Positions 19,027 to 28,699 of a stretch of DNA of 64,000 bases are shown piece after piece; positions within the stretch are counted from its first letter, which is position 1, and every line of letters starts with the position of its first letter. Made by a program: the position numbers and the translations under genes. Source of the stretch: Yamagishiella unicocca (lineage: Eukaryota; Chlorophyta; Chlorophyceae; Chlamydomonadales; Volvocaceae); assembly GCA_003116995.1 (NCBI GenBank), contig BDSL01000190.1, positions 21,786-85,785 of the forward strand. The letters are read 5' to 3'. A model generated the notes under the pieces. It saw nothing but the letters and a program-made list of their open reading frames with translations, searched no databases and was not told the DNA's origin.

Positions 19027-20172
19027 ATGACAGTAGCAAATCGTATGCTAAAACTTCGTAGTGACCAGCACTTGAAGTTTAGTTATGAATATCCTCGCAG
19101 GACAAGGCCACCGTTCTGCGTCTTTAACATGCCAGATACACGTCCTGATGCGGCCTTGTTAGAGAGAGCATGGCACGCGGTTGTCTTGAATGGAACTCGT
19201 GCTGCAATCTGTGACAGTATCAAGAAGAATATTATGCAGGAATACCTTGATTTTCCTATCAGAAGGCGATCCCACGGTCACATTACAGCATCCGCTGATG
19301 ATCCACATCCTGACTACGCTGACTACGCTGACTACGCTGACTACGCTGATTACGCTGATTGTGCTCAATATGCTGACTATCCTGACTATCCTGACTATCC
19401 TGACTATCCTGACTATGATGATGACGCTGACTACGTTGCCTACAGTGACTTCTACGTTGACTACGCTGATTTCTCTGACCCGACCAACTATGTCGATGAG
19501 CCTGTGGATCAAGATGAGGCAGCTATTCTCGCTCGAACTCTGGATCTGTATGTGGATCACCGAATAAGTACTCTTATTTCAGCAGTGACGACACGCGTAG
19601 ACCAAGACCATCTATTTCGTTTGATTTACATGGAAGATGACTATATTTCAATATTAAAGTCTCTATTCCATCAGATGTTGGGCATTCATGAACGGCACCC
19701 TGAGACGTTCGATAAACAACTTGTCAGCACATGTCTGTTCACAACCGCAATGTTTACAAAGGTGATGATGGCACGGATCGTTGACATGGAGTTTGCACAG
19801 AAACTTGTGCTGTCTCACGGAACTCTTCCAGCGCTAAGGCTGCTCGATTATGTCATGACTTCCATACTGATGCTGATTTTCTTCATTGTACTAAGAAGCT
19901 CGTCTGATACAGAGTACGCGGCAATCTTAGAATTCTTCAAGGATGAGATATTGACTGGGGATGCATGCTGCTCCTTTGATTTCGATACTGAATACATAAG
20001 TGTTACCTGCTGCACCACGAGTGATAAACGAAAAGATTCTGGTATGAAGTCCTGGGTTGAATTGTTACATGAAGATCTCGTCAAACCGGCTTACATGATG
20101 CAGTTCGAAGAAATGGCGATCATGTGGATGTCGGGGGAAGCTGAAATCGCTAACGGCATTTTTGAATTATAG
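19027..20172 (+). CDS. Unknown protein with DYA/DYP tandem repeat
   Basis: This 381-residue protein has a basic N-terminal region (1-85), then a striking run of Asp-Tyr-Ala and Asp-Tyr-Pro units (about residues 97-125) grading into an acidic, Tyr-rich segment to 160, and a mostly helical C-terminal domain. That domain has one hydrophobic stretch (near 278-296, VMTSILMLIFFIVL) that could be a membrane helix. The DYA repeat comes from a GACTACGCT trinucleotide-codon array that has mutated to GACTATCCT. No family is recognised. The start ATG 19027 is the first in frame. Confidence 0.6.
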   Translation: MTVANRMLKLRSDQHLKFSYEYPRRTRPPFCVFNMPDTRPDAALLERAWHAVVLNGTRAAICDSIKKNIMQEYLDFPIRRRSHGHITASADDPHPDYADYADYADYADYADCAQYADYPDYPDYPDYPDYDDDADYVAYSDFYVDYADFSDPTNYVDEPVDQDEAAILARTLDLYVDHRISTLISAVTTRVDQDHLFRLIYMEDDYISILKSLFHQMLGIHERHPETFDKQLVSTCLFTTAMFTKVMMARIVDMEFAQKLVLSHGTLPALRLLDYVMTSILMLIFFIVLRSSSDTEYAAILEFFKDEILTGDACCSFDFDTEYISVTCCTTSDKRKDSGMKSWVELLHEDLVKPAYMMQFEEMAIMWMSGEAEIANGIFEL

Positions 20173-20206
20173 TTGAACAATGCTATGTAAGATTAAATTT
20201 GATTCA

Positions 20207-20290
20207 TTCTGATTCAATGTGAGTATATAATCCATGTGAGTATTCAATCCATGTGAGTATTCAATCCATGTGAGGAGTATTCAATAAAAT
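20207..20290. repeat. TCCATGTGAGTATTCAA repeat between convergent genes
   Basis: Four copies of a roughly 18-base unit span the convergent 3' ends of the unknown gene at 19027 and the DHFR gene. They run into the last 15 or so codons of DHFR, changing its C-terminus. Confidence 0.75.
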
Positions 20291-20807
20291 GACACGTAAT
20301 TCCACACGGCTCATGTACAGTTGTACCATAGTGTTTTACTTTCATATTTGCCTTGACATAATCTATAGGGAAATACGTGTCATAGCACACAACATCAGAT
20401 CCTTCGACAAGTGTTACGTAGACTACATCAAGGGCGGGATGCATCAGAGCCTCCTCGTATAATCGGCTTCCTCCAATGACATAGACACTTTCCAAAACAT
20501 TTCCAAATTTGCGTGCCAGCAACTCAAGTCCACCGTCCAGAGATACAGACGTTAGCACATGTGGCGTTGTCCATTGTTCAGAAGCACTTGTCACAATTAA
20601 ATTAATTCTATCTTTAAGGGGACGACGGTCTCCCAGAGATTCCCATGTCACACGTCCCATAATGACAGCTGAAACTTTACCATTGTTCTTAGGCTTAGTG
20701 AGCCGTGTAAAATGTTGCATATCAGCTGGAAGATGCCATGGCAATGAGCCTTTCCTCCCAATTCCTCCCTCGGGTACTGAACACGCCACAACGATGCTGA
20801 ACATCAT
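20244..20807 (-). CDS. DHFR: Dihydrofolate reductase
   Basis: The 187-residue protein matches DHFR: FSIVVACS at the N-terminus, GIGRKGSLPWHLPADMQHF (substrate and NADPH contacts, with the catalytic acid Asp in PADM), VIMGRVTWESL, and VYVIGGSRLYEEAL. It makes tetrahydrofolate for thymidylate and purine synthesis and so supports dNTP supply together with the RNR subunit at 7158. No thymidylate synthase is present in the window. I chose ATG 20807; the open frame further upstream begins only with TTG. The last residues are encoded by the tandem repeat at the gene end. Confidence 0.95.
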   Translation of the reverse strand: MMFSIVVACSVPEGGIGRKGSLPWHLPADMQHFTRLTKPKNNGKVSAVIMGRVTWESLGDRRPLKDRINLIVTSASEQWTTPHVLTSVSLDGGLELLARKFGNVLESVYVIGGSRLYEEALMHPALDVVYVTLVEGSDVVCYDTYFPIDYVKANMKVKHYGTTVHEPCGITCHFIEYSSHGLNTHMD

Positions 20808-21000
20808 ACTACTTCCTACAAGTGGAATCGAAACAGTCCAAGGCAAATGCTAATTAAAGTTTATATATGTGTGACGTTGTCGGAGATTCATTGAAATTCT
20901 TTCAATCAAAGACTTTTAAAGACTTTCAAAGACTTCAAAAAACTGGCACGCACGCAACAACTGACTTATGCGAGTCCATTTTTTTCGTGAGCATGAGTAA

Positions 21001-21525
21001 ATGTCAACACAGACATTATCACCTCCAATTAAGGAGGTGTCTCCGGCTGTCCATGTCACGCATATCTTATTGACTGGCCCTTTGCTTGTATACATCGGCT
21101 TTGCGAAACCAATGGAACTCTGGCCATATGTAATTTTGTACATCCTCGGCGCTGCCCTTTGCTTCTTGATGGGGTACAAGATCCTGAATCTGTACGTGCT
21201 CTCAAAAGCGACTGAGTTACCAGTCGACATTCTTGCAACAACAATTCCAAAGTCGAGTCCAGGAGTGAATCAAGATAATGAAGATCGTGTATCAATTTCG
21301 AAAACTTACAAACTTATAATTTACCTAGTGCATCTGTTCATTGTTGCCCCCTTGCTCATTCTGGCAGGCGTCCTTGCAGTTCATCGTCACCAACTTGGAG
21401 ACGATCTACCTCGCTGGATACCCGCATCTCTTATCATCATCGGTGCAGCGGCCATCCTCTTCCACACGTACAAGCTCATACTACAGATCGTAGATCTTTT
21501 GAAACATAATAAGGAAATACTCTAA
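21001..21525 (+). CDS. Four-helix membrane protein, unknown
   Basis: This 174-residue protein has hydrophobic segments near residues 20-37, 41-64, 102-124 and 138-160, giving a compact pair of helical hairpins with a polar loop (70-98) between them. There is no recognisable motif. ATG 21001 is the first in frame. It is convergent with the single-pass membrane-protein gene at 21618, separated by a tandem repeat. Confidence 0.65.
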   Translation: MSTQTLSPPIKEVSPAVHVTHILLTGPLLVYIGFAKPMELWPYVILYILGAALCFLMGYKILNLYVLSKATELPVDILATTIPKSSPGVNQDNEDRVSISKTYKLIIYLVHLFIVAPLLILAGVLAVHRHQLGDDLPRWIPASLIIIGAAAILFHTYKLILQIVDLLKHNKEIL

Positions 21526-21613
21526 TTACCACTAATTACCACTAATTACCACTAATTACCACTAATTACCTCTAATTACCACTAATTACCACAAATTACC
21601 ACAAATTACCACT
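21524..21613. repeat. CTAATTACCAC tandem repeat between convergent genes
   Basis: Eight copies of an 11-base unit (CTAATTACCAC, later ACAAATTACC) begin at the stop codon of the membrane-protein gene and end just before the stop of the gene at 21618. Confidence 0.85.
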
Positions 21614-21617
21614 TATT

Positions 21618-22238
21618 TCAGCTCTCAATAGATGTGACATCATCTAGAGCAGACTCTTCATCTGTATTGTGTAGACTTGGTGTCTCCATGTCCCGCCACC
21701 GACCTATTGCATACAGAAAATCCTCAAAGAACTCCTCGATATTATCATACTTCAATTCTGTGTTCAGGAAACGTTTCACATCATCGATACGATCATTCAT
21801 GACGGGGTCCATATACTCAAAGAACGCCAATGTGTGGTTGTTAGATGATACAAGTGGTGGGAGACTCAGCTCCTCCTCATCATGGGGGTCAACCTCAATT
21901 TCATGGCTATCAATTTTGTTTTCAAAGATATGTGACTTGAAACGCTCAGGATACACTTTGGAAAGAGCGTAGACCAAAAGAGCATCTTTAATTATTTCCA
22001 CAGGTCCGTGTAGATCTGTCACAACGTCGTCATCAGTAACACGGAAATACCTCCTCTTTCGAGGATTCGGAAGACTCTTTGCATATTCAGCGTTTAGAGG
22101 ATTAAGGGGATACTTTTGGTACCTGGGTTTTGATCGAGAACGATACTTCCCGAGACAGACGAAAACAACACCGGCTGATACTGTAAAGCATGTTGTCAAA
22201 ACAGGCAAGAGTATCGGGATGCTGCTGTAAATCATCAT
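21618..22238 (-). CDS. N-terminally anchored membrane protein
   Basis: This 206-residue protein has one hydrophobic segment (about 7-29), then a basic stretch (KYRSRSKPRYQKYP) and a soluble, acidic C-terminal domain with a helical pattern (RIDDVKRFLNTELKYDNIEEFF). The positive charge just after the helix suggests a cytosolic or virion-interior C-terminus. No family is recognised. Confidence 0.6.
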   Translation of the reverse strand: MMIYSSIPILLPVLTTCFTVSAGVVFVCLGKYRSRSKPRYQKYPLNPLNAEYAKSLPNPRKRRYFRVTDDDVVTDLHGPVEIIKDALLVYALSKVYPERFKSHIFENKIDSHEIEVDPHDEEELSLPPLVSSNNHTLAFFEYMDPVMNDRIDDVKRFLNTELKYDNIEEFFEDFLYAIGRWRDMETPSLHNTDEESALDDVTSIES

Positions 22239-22333
22239 ATTATCTACAATTATCTACATTAATCAATAAGTTTCATTTATTGCTTATAGGCTTTATAACT
22301 ACAATAGAGACAACAAACAACAATAAAAGTAGA

Positions 22334-22741
22334 TTATTTCCTTTCACATGAGAAACACTTGTTAGGATGTTCATAGTATACAGATTCAGGGTTATTGGGA
22401 TTCATCTCTAGCATCTGTCTCTCACATGAGAAGCATTTCGTATTTTGACCAAGCCATTTGTATCCATCTGGTAGCTGCCTCTCACAAGAAAAACATTTTG
22501 TCGGAACTTCTAAATATCGTGTATCTTCGAATGATTCTTTGTATGAATCTGATGTTATCAGCAGAAAAAGGAAGACGACTGCAGTAACCATAAACACACT
22601 AACCGCTATTATAGTGGCAAGACTTGTACGTGTAGTCATTCCGATTGTTGTTCTTGGCCGCATAGTGATAGATTGCATAGTGAGTTTTTGACGTTTTCCT
22701 CCCTTCTTGCCGTCACGTTCGAAAATGTTTTTGTATAGCAT
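22334..22741 (-). CDS. Membrane protein with three KCFSCER motifs
   Basis: This 135-residue protein has a basic N-terminus, one membrane helix (about 42-63) and a C-terminal part in which KCFSCER occurs three times at 20-30 residue spacing, the last just before the stop. Each motif offers a CxxC pair, so the copies could bind metal together or form disulfides. I recall KCF(D/S)CE-type motifs in virion proteins of other large DNA viruses, so a particle component is plausible, but this is from memory. The start may be ATG 22678 (residue 22) instead of 22741. Confidence 0.65.
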   Translation of the reverse strand: MLYKNIFERDGKKGGKRQKLTMQSITMRPRTTIGMTTRTSLATIIAVSVFMVTAVVFLFLLITSDSYKESFEDTRYLEVPTKCFSCERQLPDGYKWLGQNTKCFSCERQMLEMNPNNPESVYYEHPNKCFSCERK

Positions 22742-22792
22742 AAAAACACTTCAGAATTATGTTCCATTAGTATTAAACGTTGTGCATCCGTT

Positions 22793-23725
22793 TCATCTGC
22801 TTTTTCTTTTTAATGTACCGATACGTTTCCTGGAAATTTTAGGAGTTTTCCGTTTTGTGGTCTTCATTGTCTTGATTAGATTTCGTTTCTTTTTGTTTGT
22901 GGTTTTTGTGGTTTTGTTTTTGGATATTATCTTTCGATATTGGCCACCAAGTCCATTATAACCCCCGTACGTAGGATGGATTCTAGTCTGTCCCTTTTGC
23001 ATTATTTGAGATAATTTACCCAACACAGCATAGAATGAGTTCCTCCTAGATGTCTGATTTTTAGCTAATGTTAAAGTGACGCCTGATTGAGCTACATCAC
23101 ACACTTTAAGAAGGTCATCAAAAATGATATCACCAGATGTGTACATTACTGTTTTGTTGGAAAGATTATAAGCCCTACGGCTCATATCAAAATTGTTACT
23201 CAGGTCTATGTATTCAATCAAGTTTACATCTTTCCTACCATCAGACCCAGAATATTTGCTTGACAATATATATCTCAGCTTTTCAGGCTTAATAATAGTA
23301 TATTTGCCATTCTTGTTTATAAACGTTTCGGGGTAATTTATCATAGTCTGCTTGCCTTGGATGTTTCTTAACTCCATGGCACGTTTCAGTTCCCACGTTT
23401 TTGTATCGACTTCGGATAAATATTCGGGGATCATGGTTCCTAAATCCAATACACAATGGATAATCAGTTTACCGATCTGCGTTCCAATACTAACAGCATC
23501 AACTGCCCCTCCTATGGAATTACCATGCATTCCTAATTCCTTGTCTAATTCTGCATGAATGTCTCCAAGAATCAAGATGGCAGTATCGCTATTCATACCC
23601 TTGTCCAAGTACGATACCGATTCGGTTCGATCATTATTTGGATTGTACATGGTTGCTTGTGGATGTAATGAGGGTCGTAGTCTTGATACGGATCGTCGTG
23701 TTGTTGAATGATGGCGTGAACTCAT
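22793..23725 (-). CDS. Unknown protein with very basic tail
   Basis: This 310-residue protein has a basic N-terminus (1-25), a central globular region of about 210 residues that includes ILILGDIHAEL and a Gly-rich GMHGNSIGGAVDAV segment, and a C-terminal 45 residues dominated by Lys, Arg and Thr (KTTKTTNKKKRN and similar). The tail could bind nucleic acid or direct nuclear import. I recognise no enzyme signature with confidence. The ATG start at 23725 is the first in frame. Confidence 0.6.
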   Translation of the reverse strand: MSSRHHSTTRRSVSRLRPSLHPQATMYNPNNDRTESVSYLDKGMNSDTAILILGDIHAELDKELGMHGNSIGGAVDAVSIGTQIGKLIIHCVLDLGTMIPEYLSEVDTKTWELKRAMELRNIQGKQTMINYPETFINKNGKYTIIKPEKLRYILSSKYSGSDGRKDVNLIEYIDLSNNFDMSRRAYNLSNKTVMYTSGDIIFDDLLKVCDVAQSGVTLTLAKNQTSRRNSFYAVLGKLSQIMQKGQTRIHPTYGGYNGLGGQYRKIISKNKTTKTTNKKKRNLIKTMKTTKRKTPKISRKRIGTLKRKSR

Positions 23726-23957
23726 ACAGTGTCTTTTTGTCTTAATTCATAAATTTTTTGTTGATGATTGTTGATGACCATGAAATAACATTACAACCAT
23801 ATCGTGTATTCATTAGCTAAGACAAGATAAGAAACAATTGAATACAATGCATTTCTTCCATCTGCCTCGACAAGATAACTAGCCAAACGTGAAGTCCATT
23901 CATTAAATGCATTTATTTCAAAAAAAGTGCAGTTCACATACGACGTCTATGTACTAA

Positions 23958-26900
23958 TCAAATTGCTGCTGCTGATGATGACCCGGCAGCAGCAGAAGAT
24001 GCAACAACCGGTCGCATGAAATCAGTAATGCGATGCATGCCCTTCTCATCGACTGTCAAACGTGTCAGAATAGGAGTGAACAAAATGTCCATCGCGTCAT
24101 TTTCACGGAGTGTGGCAATCCTGTCAGCTACTTTTGCAATATCACCGTCATATGTAGTAAGAAGCGTCTTTGACATCTTCCACCAATAATCCTTCGACCT
24201 CTTGTATCCATTCAAGTCCTCAAGTATGATTCCATAAATTTGCAGGACAGGTTTCATAATCTGATTCAAAATGTAGTGCTTGTAGTCCAGTTTTAGCTTC
24301 TTGGCGCGGACATAATCCGGGTGCTCAATACGATCACCTTCCAGACGTGCTTTAGGGTTGTAGATGTAGACGTAAGGGATGCGATCGCTGGACTGTGGCT
24401 TGTTGCCAGGATCGCGTGCTGCCATTCGATCCGCCAAGACCTTGTGCGCAATCTTCTCTGGGTCAGCGTATGTCCCCCGCAAAGATTTAGTGATGATGAG
24501 ATCTTGGATGGGCACTTTACCGCTAACCAATTGCCCCAGCATTTCTTTCAAGAAAACGACCGAGCGCGGGATGTCACGATGATTCAGGATAATGTCAATG
24601 ATACCTCCATAGATGATCTTTACGATGTTGGCGTTGTCACGACGTTTGAGCACGATGCCCATGCTCGTCTGAACGAAATGGTCGACATTGTCCGGGTCCT
24701 CATACTTGTTTCCCACGTATCGCTTCTTAGAAAGTAGTACAAAGGGGAAGAACACCTTGTCAAACTCCAGATTGTGGGGTGGTGGCAGATATTTCTTGAA
24801 CTCCTTAGACACGGATGTGCCTGCCCCCATAGCGTGGAGAAGCGTTTCCTTTGGAGACATGACGGACGCACCCTTGGGGAAGATGCAGAAGATTGAATCT
24901 GTGTTGTGGACAACAAGAGACCCAATACCAGCTGCAAAGTGGTGATTGTCGGTTGTCAGGTCGTAGACATACTTAACTGCATCAGGAACCGACCCGGGAA
25001 GGACACCAGGAAGTACAGTTAAAAAGCTGACTGAATGTTCACTGCCTGAATGTTCACTGGTTACTGCTGTCGATGAATGGCGTCGCTCAATGCGAATACC
25101 ACTGCATTCTGATCCATCCCCCAAAATTGTCAATTTAGGGGCTACTTGATCCACCTTTTGTATTATAGCACACAGACCCGCAGCCGCCACATGTGAATAT
25201 ACGACCATCTCCCTGTTGGCGAGTTGGAATCCCTCCAGAAAGGATTTGAGGCTAGGCGAGCTCAAGAGGAGAAGGGGCATGACATGCCCACCTCCCATGT
25301 CACCCTTTGCTGTTGTGGCTGTTGTGGCACCAATGTTAAAGCCAATTGCACTTGCGACGGCGTCTGATTCCTGGATGTATGGTAGTTCGGTCATAAGTTC
25401 TGGAAATGAAGAAAAAGCTAACAGTTCATCGCCAACCTTGAGATCGCGTGGTGAGACGGGAGAGCCATCGGCGCGCAGCATGGAATGGTCATCTGTCACA
25501 TCCACAATGCTGCAACCGTGTGTCTGGACGCGTATCATAGACTTTCCTTTTGGGAGTTGATGGCGTATCACACGATGTACTGGAGTCCAGCCGTCTTCGG
25601 TCCATGATTCGATGTCTGTGAGCTCACACGATGCCTTGCAGTCATCGATATTTCCATGATCTGAAGAATCGAGAATCCATCGGTCGCCACCAAACATTGT
25701 CGCCAGTCTGTCGATCGTCTCAAAGCTGACGCATTTCTTCTGCCACCTGACCAGCACGGGTGTGTATCCAGCGACACTGTCCCCATAGATGACTTTGGCC
25801 TTGTAATTTTTCTCGACAAATGCCTTTGCCTCCATGATCAAACGACGCCCCGTTGCTGTGGTGCATGCGGCGATGTCTTTGAGATACAGCGCGTTGGTGC
25901 GAGCCCCAATGGCGCCATAGAGTGAGTTTGCGGTGACTTTGTACGCGAGCTGCAGGCCATCCAGAACCGCCTTCTGAAACTCCGTGTAAGCGTCCACGAT
26001 CTCGACATCTCCTGGCATCCTGATATCCTCGCCACTGTTTGCATCCCTGATGATGATCACGCCCTCTTCTGTCGCCGAAGGCACAATTATTCCCTCTGCA
26101 GGTTGCCCATCCGCGCGCGTAATAAAGTGACCCGTTGATGTGACTCTTGCGCGCTTGTACGCAATCATTTTGCGCGTGACCTTGCGCTGCTTGATGAGCT
26201 CCTGCAAAATTCCTGGTAGAACCGCCTTTTTGGAAGTCTGAGCGAAGCGGCACACCTTCGAGTCCACCTTGACTTTCTTGGTGCCCACCGTCTCGTATAT
26301 GTCATATTCAATGTCCAGATATTCCACTCCAGGGATGTTTGCATAGTCTGAGTGCATGACCAGTGTATCATGGGACAAATTTCCAGCAATCATGCTGTTG
26401 GGATATAGCGACTCATAATCCAGAACGGTGACAGGCTCCATGTATACACCTGGTTTAGGCTCCAGGACGATGGCACCCTCATATCCATCATCCTTGCCCG
26501 CATTTGCACCGGCCTGGTACTTCTTGGCAGGGATAACAAAACCAGCGCGCTTGGCCTGCTTTGCAACGAGACTCATGATCTTGATGCCCTGGCCGCGCAT
26601 GAAGATATACACAAGCGGGACGGAGCAGACGTTGGCCATTCCGATCTTGTTGCTGAGGATCTCTAGCTTCCATGCCAGGCGCAAAACCAGTGCGCAGTCC
26701 TGTACACAGTATGCCGCGATAACGGCACGGTCGTCCGCTGACCCACGCTGCAGTCTGAATATGTCCTGGGGTGACACATCATCCTTTCTCTCGCCTGTGA
26801 AGTGCTCTGCCACCGCATCAAGCTTGAAGCTGTCCAATTTGTGCTGATCTCCCTGGATTGTTTTCATAACGTCAATGATCACGCGCCCCGGCATATCAAT

Positions 26901-28607
26901 GATCTTGAGCTCATTGTCCCCAAGTGCAGAGGATGAGAGGCTGATTGTCCGATAACTCGCTGGCGTGTGCAACAGGCGGCTGAGCAGGCTGCAAAATAAT
27001 TCCAGACAACCAGTCTCTTCGGCGCGGTCGTACAGGTAGGTCATGTCAAACCCAGTGATGTTGTAGCCCATCATTATGTCCGGGTCCACATTCGAGACGA
27101 ACTTGGCCCAGGACAGGAGCAAAGCTACCTCCGATACACAGCTGTGGACAGTGACGCCAGTGACATTGGAGCAGGAGCCAAGGACGAAGATGTGGCGTGC
27201 TCGCGGGTCTACATCCTTGATGGTCTGTCCATAAATACCGAAGGTTGAACCAATTTGGATGACCTCATCTCCACATAGCGGTGGAAGGCGCTTGTTTAAC
27301 AGATCCACTGCGTTCATGGTAGGTGTTTTCTTGACGAGGCAAGTGTAAATATCGTCGATGAAGAGGTCGTTGATAGTATTTGTTGGAGATATGCGTGACG
27401 GGTCCTTAAGGATAAGCCTTGAGATCATGTTGTTATTGACGAACTCGGCATCTGATTTCTCGATGCCAATTGCATGATGCAATGCCCGCCGGATATACTT
27501 CTTTGTCTCGTATTCACGGTCTCTCTGGTGTACAAATGTCTTCACGGCGTCTCGAAGCTCGTTTGCGAGGCGTGTATACCCTTTCTTTGCAGCTGGGAAA
27601 TCACCATGGCTACTGTTGCATTCAATATCGAAGCTCATGACGATAGCCGGTGCGCTGTCATGTCTCTCCTGAAACCACATTGAGCAGAGGAATTGTGTTA
27701 GAGAACTATGTCAATCAACTATGTCAATCAACTATGTCAATCAACTATGTCAATCAACTATGTCAATCAACTATGTCAATCAACTATGTCAATCAATTAT
27801 GTCAATCAACCATGTCAATCGTGCATATCACGACACATATCACGACAATAACCGAAATTACAAATAATCTGAGCTTACCAATGGATTGACGTTTTTCCAG
27901 TTGGTCTTGTATGAAACAGCACAACGAGTACTCTTGTTGCTGCTGCCATTTTCGTCATCATCATCGACCTCATCATCATCCTCATCGTCGTCATTACCAT
28001 GATCCGGCACGTCCAGTTCCAAATGTTCTGACTTGACTTGGATCCAACCGGCTGGTGAGAGATCGCGGTCGTGCATGAATCGCAGCTGGGGTTCGATGTT
28101 GCTTTCGTATATTTTCAGTTGACCTTCTTCGATTATATGTTTGCCGATCTTGAAGCGCTCGGTGAGTTCCTTGTTTGCAAAATACTTCATACTGGAATGT
28201 GAATAGAAGTCAACCCGCAAAAAATACTCGGCTTGTCCATTTCTGAAGCCGTAGAAGTCTTTGCACGCAAGCTTCACCATGTGTGCTACGCTCGTCCTGG
28301 CTTTGTGGGTGATGTAATGGCGTAAAGAGTCCACATCGTCCTTAGTCCACTGAGGGTCCAGTTTGATGTAAAAGTGCGGCCTGAATCCGTGGACTGCTAG
28401 GGCGATCGACCTCCCGTCAAGCATTGTGCCAAATATGCGCATGACGAGCGCCTTCCTCTTCTGACTCCCATTGCTATTGAAATCAGTGATTGCCACAAAC
28501 TCGTCCCTGGCTTCCCAGGCAAATGCCTGAAACTCTAGCTGCTGCCGAGATTGTGACGTGGAACGAGGGCGTGGCAGTAATGCTTCCAAGAGAGCCTTTC
28601 TATTCAT
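23958..28607 (-). CDS. polB: DNA polymerase family B, split by intron and intein
   Basis: Exon 1 is 28607 down to 27879 (243 codons) and exon 2 is 27668 down to 23958 (1236 codons); after splicing and removal of the 292-residue intein the enzyme is about 1187 residues. Exon 1 is the N-terminal domain and exon 2 begins just before exonuclease motif SFDIEC. Further motifs are NITGFD (Exo II), YCVQDCALV (Exo III), DYESLYPNSMI (motif A), KVTANSLYGAIGA (motif B), YGD/TDS (motif C, interrupted by the intein) and SKKRYVGNKYEDPD. All catalytic acids are visible, so it is a replicative polymerase with proofreading. The two parts sit in different reading frames, joined cleanly only at the GT-AG boundary. 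An Asp/Glu-rich loop (DNA 27953-28005) lies near the end of exon 1. Confidence 0.95.
24903..25778 (-). mobile_element. Intein in PolB motif C (YGD/TDS)
   Basis: A 292-codon in-frame insertion splits YGD from TDS, the site known as pol-c and used by mimivirus-type and archaeal PolB inteins. It starts with Ser (SVAGYTPVLV, block A) and ends with VVHN followed by Thr, so Ser1, the terminal Asn and Thr+1 supply the splicing chemistry; DLKVGDELLAF is a typical following block. Between them I see LKSFLEGFQLAN, which resembles one decayed LAGLIDADG helix, but no convincing second copy. The homing endonuclease is therefore probably degenerate. Splicing residues look intact, as expected since the host polymerase depends on them. 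Confidence 0.93.
27669..27878 (-). other. GT-AG spliceosomal-type intron in polB
   Basis: The intron is 210 bases, phase 0. On the coding strand it opens GTAAGC after CCATTG and closes TGGTTTCAG before GAGAGACATGAC. A CTAAC branch-point-like sequence (plus strand 27697-27701) lies about 30 bases before the 3' splice site, with a pyrimidine-rich stretch between. The interior holds about nine copies of a 13-base repeat. Removing it joins the two PolB parts in frame exactly where family B polymerases continue. Confidence 0.85.
27704..27820. repeat. 13-base tandem repeat inside the polB intron
   Basis: Nine copies of AACTATGTCAATC (the last two with single changes) fill the middle of the intron. 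They contain no splice-site-like sequences of their own and account for over half of the intron length. Confidence 0.9.
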
Positions 28608-28699
28608 CTCATCCAGTTGCAGTTGAAATGTAGTCTCTAGACTCTTTACAATGGCATACTAAATGAAATAATGATATTCAAGGTATTTAAGCTGTTGCA

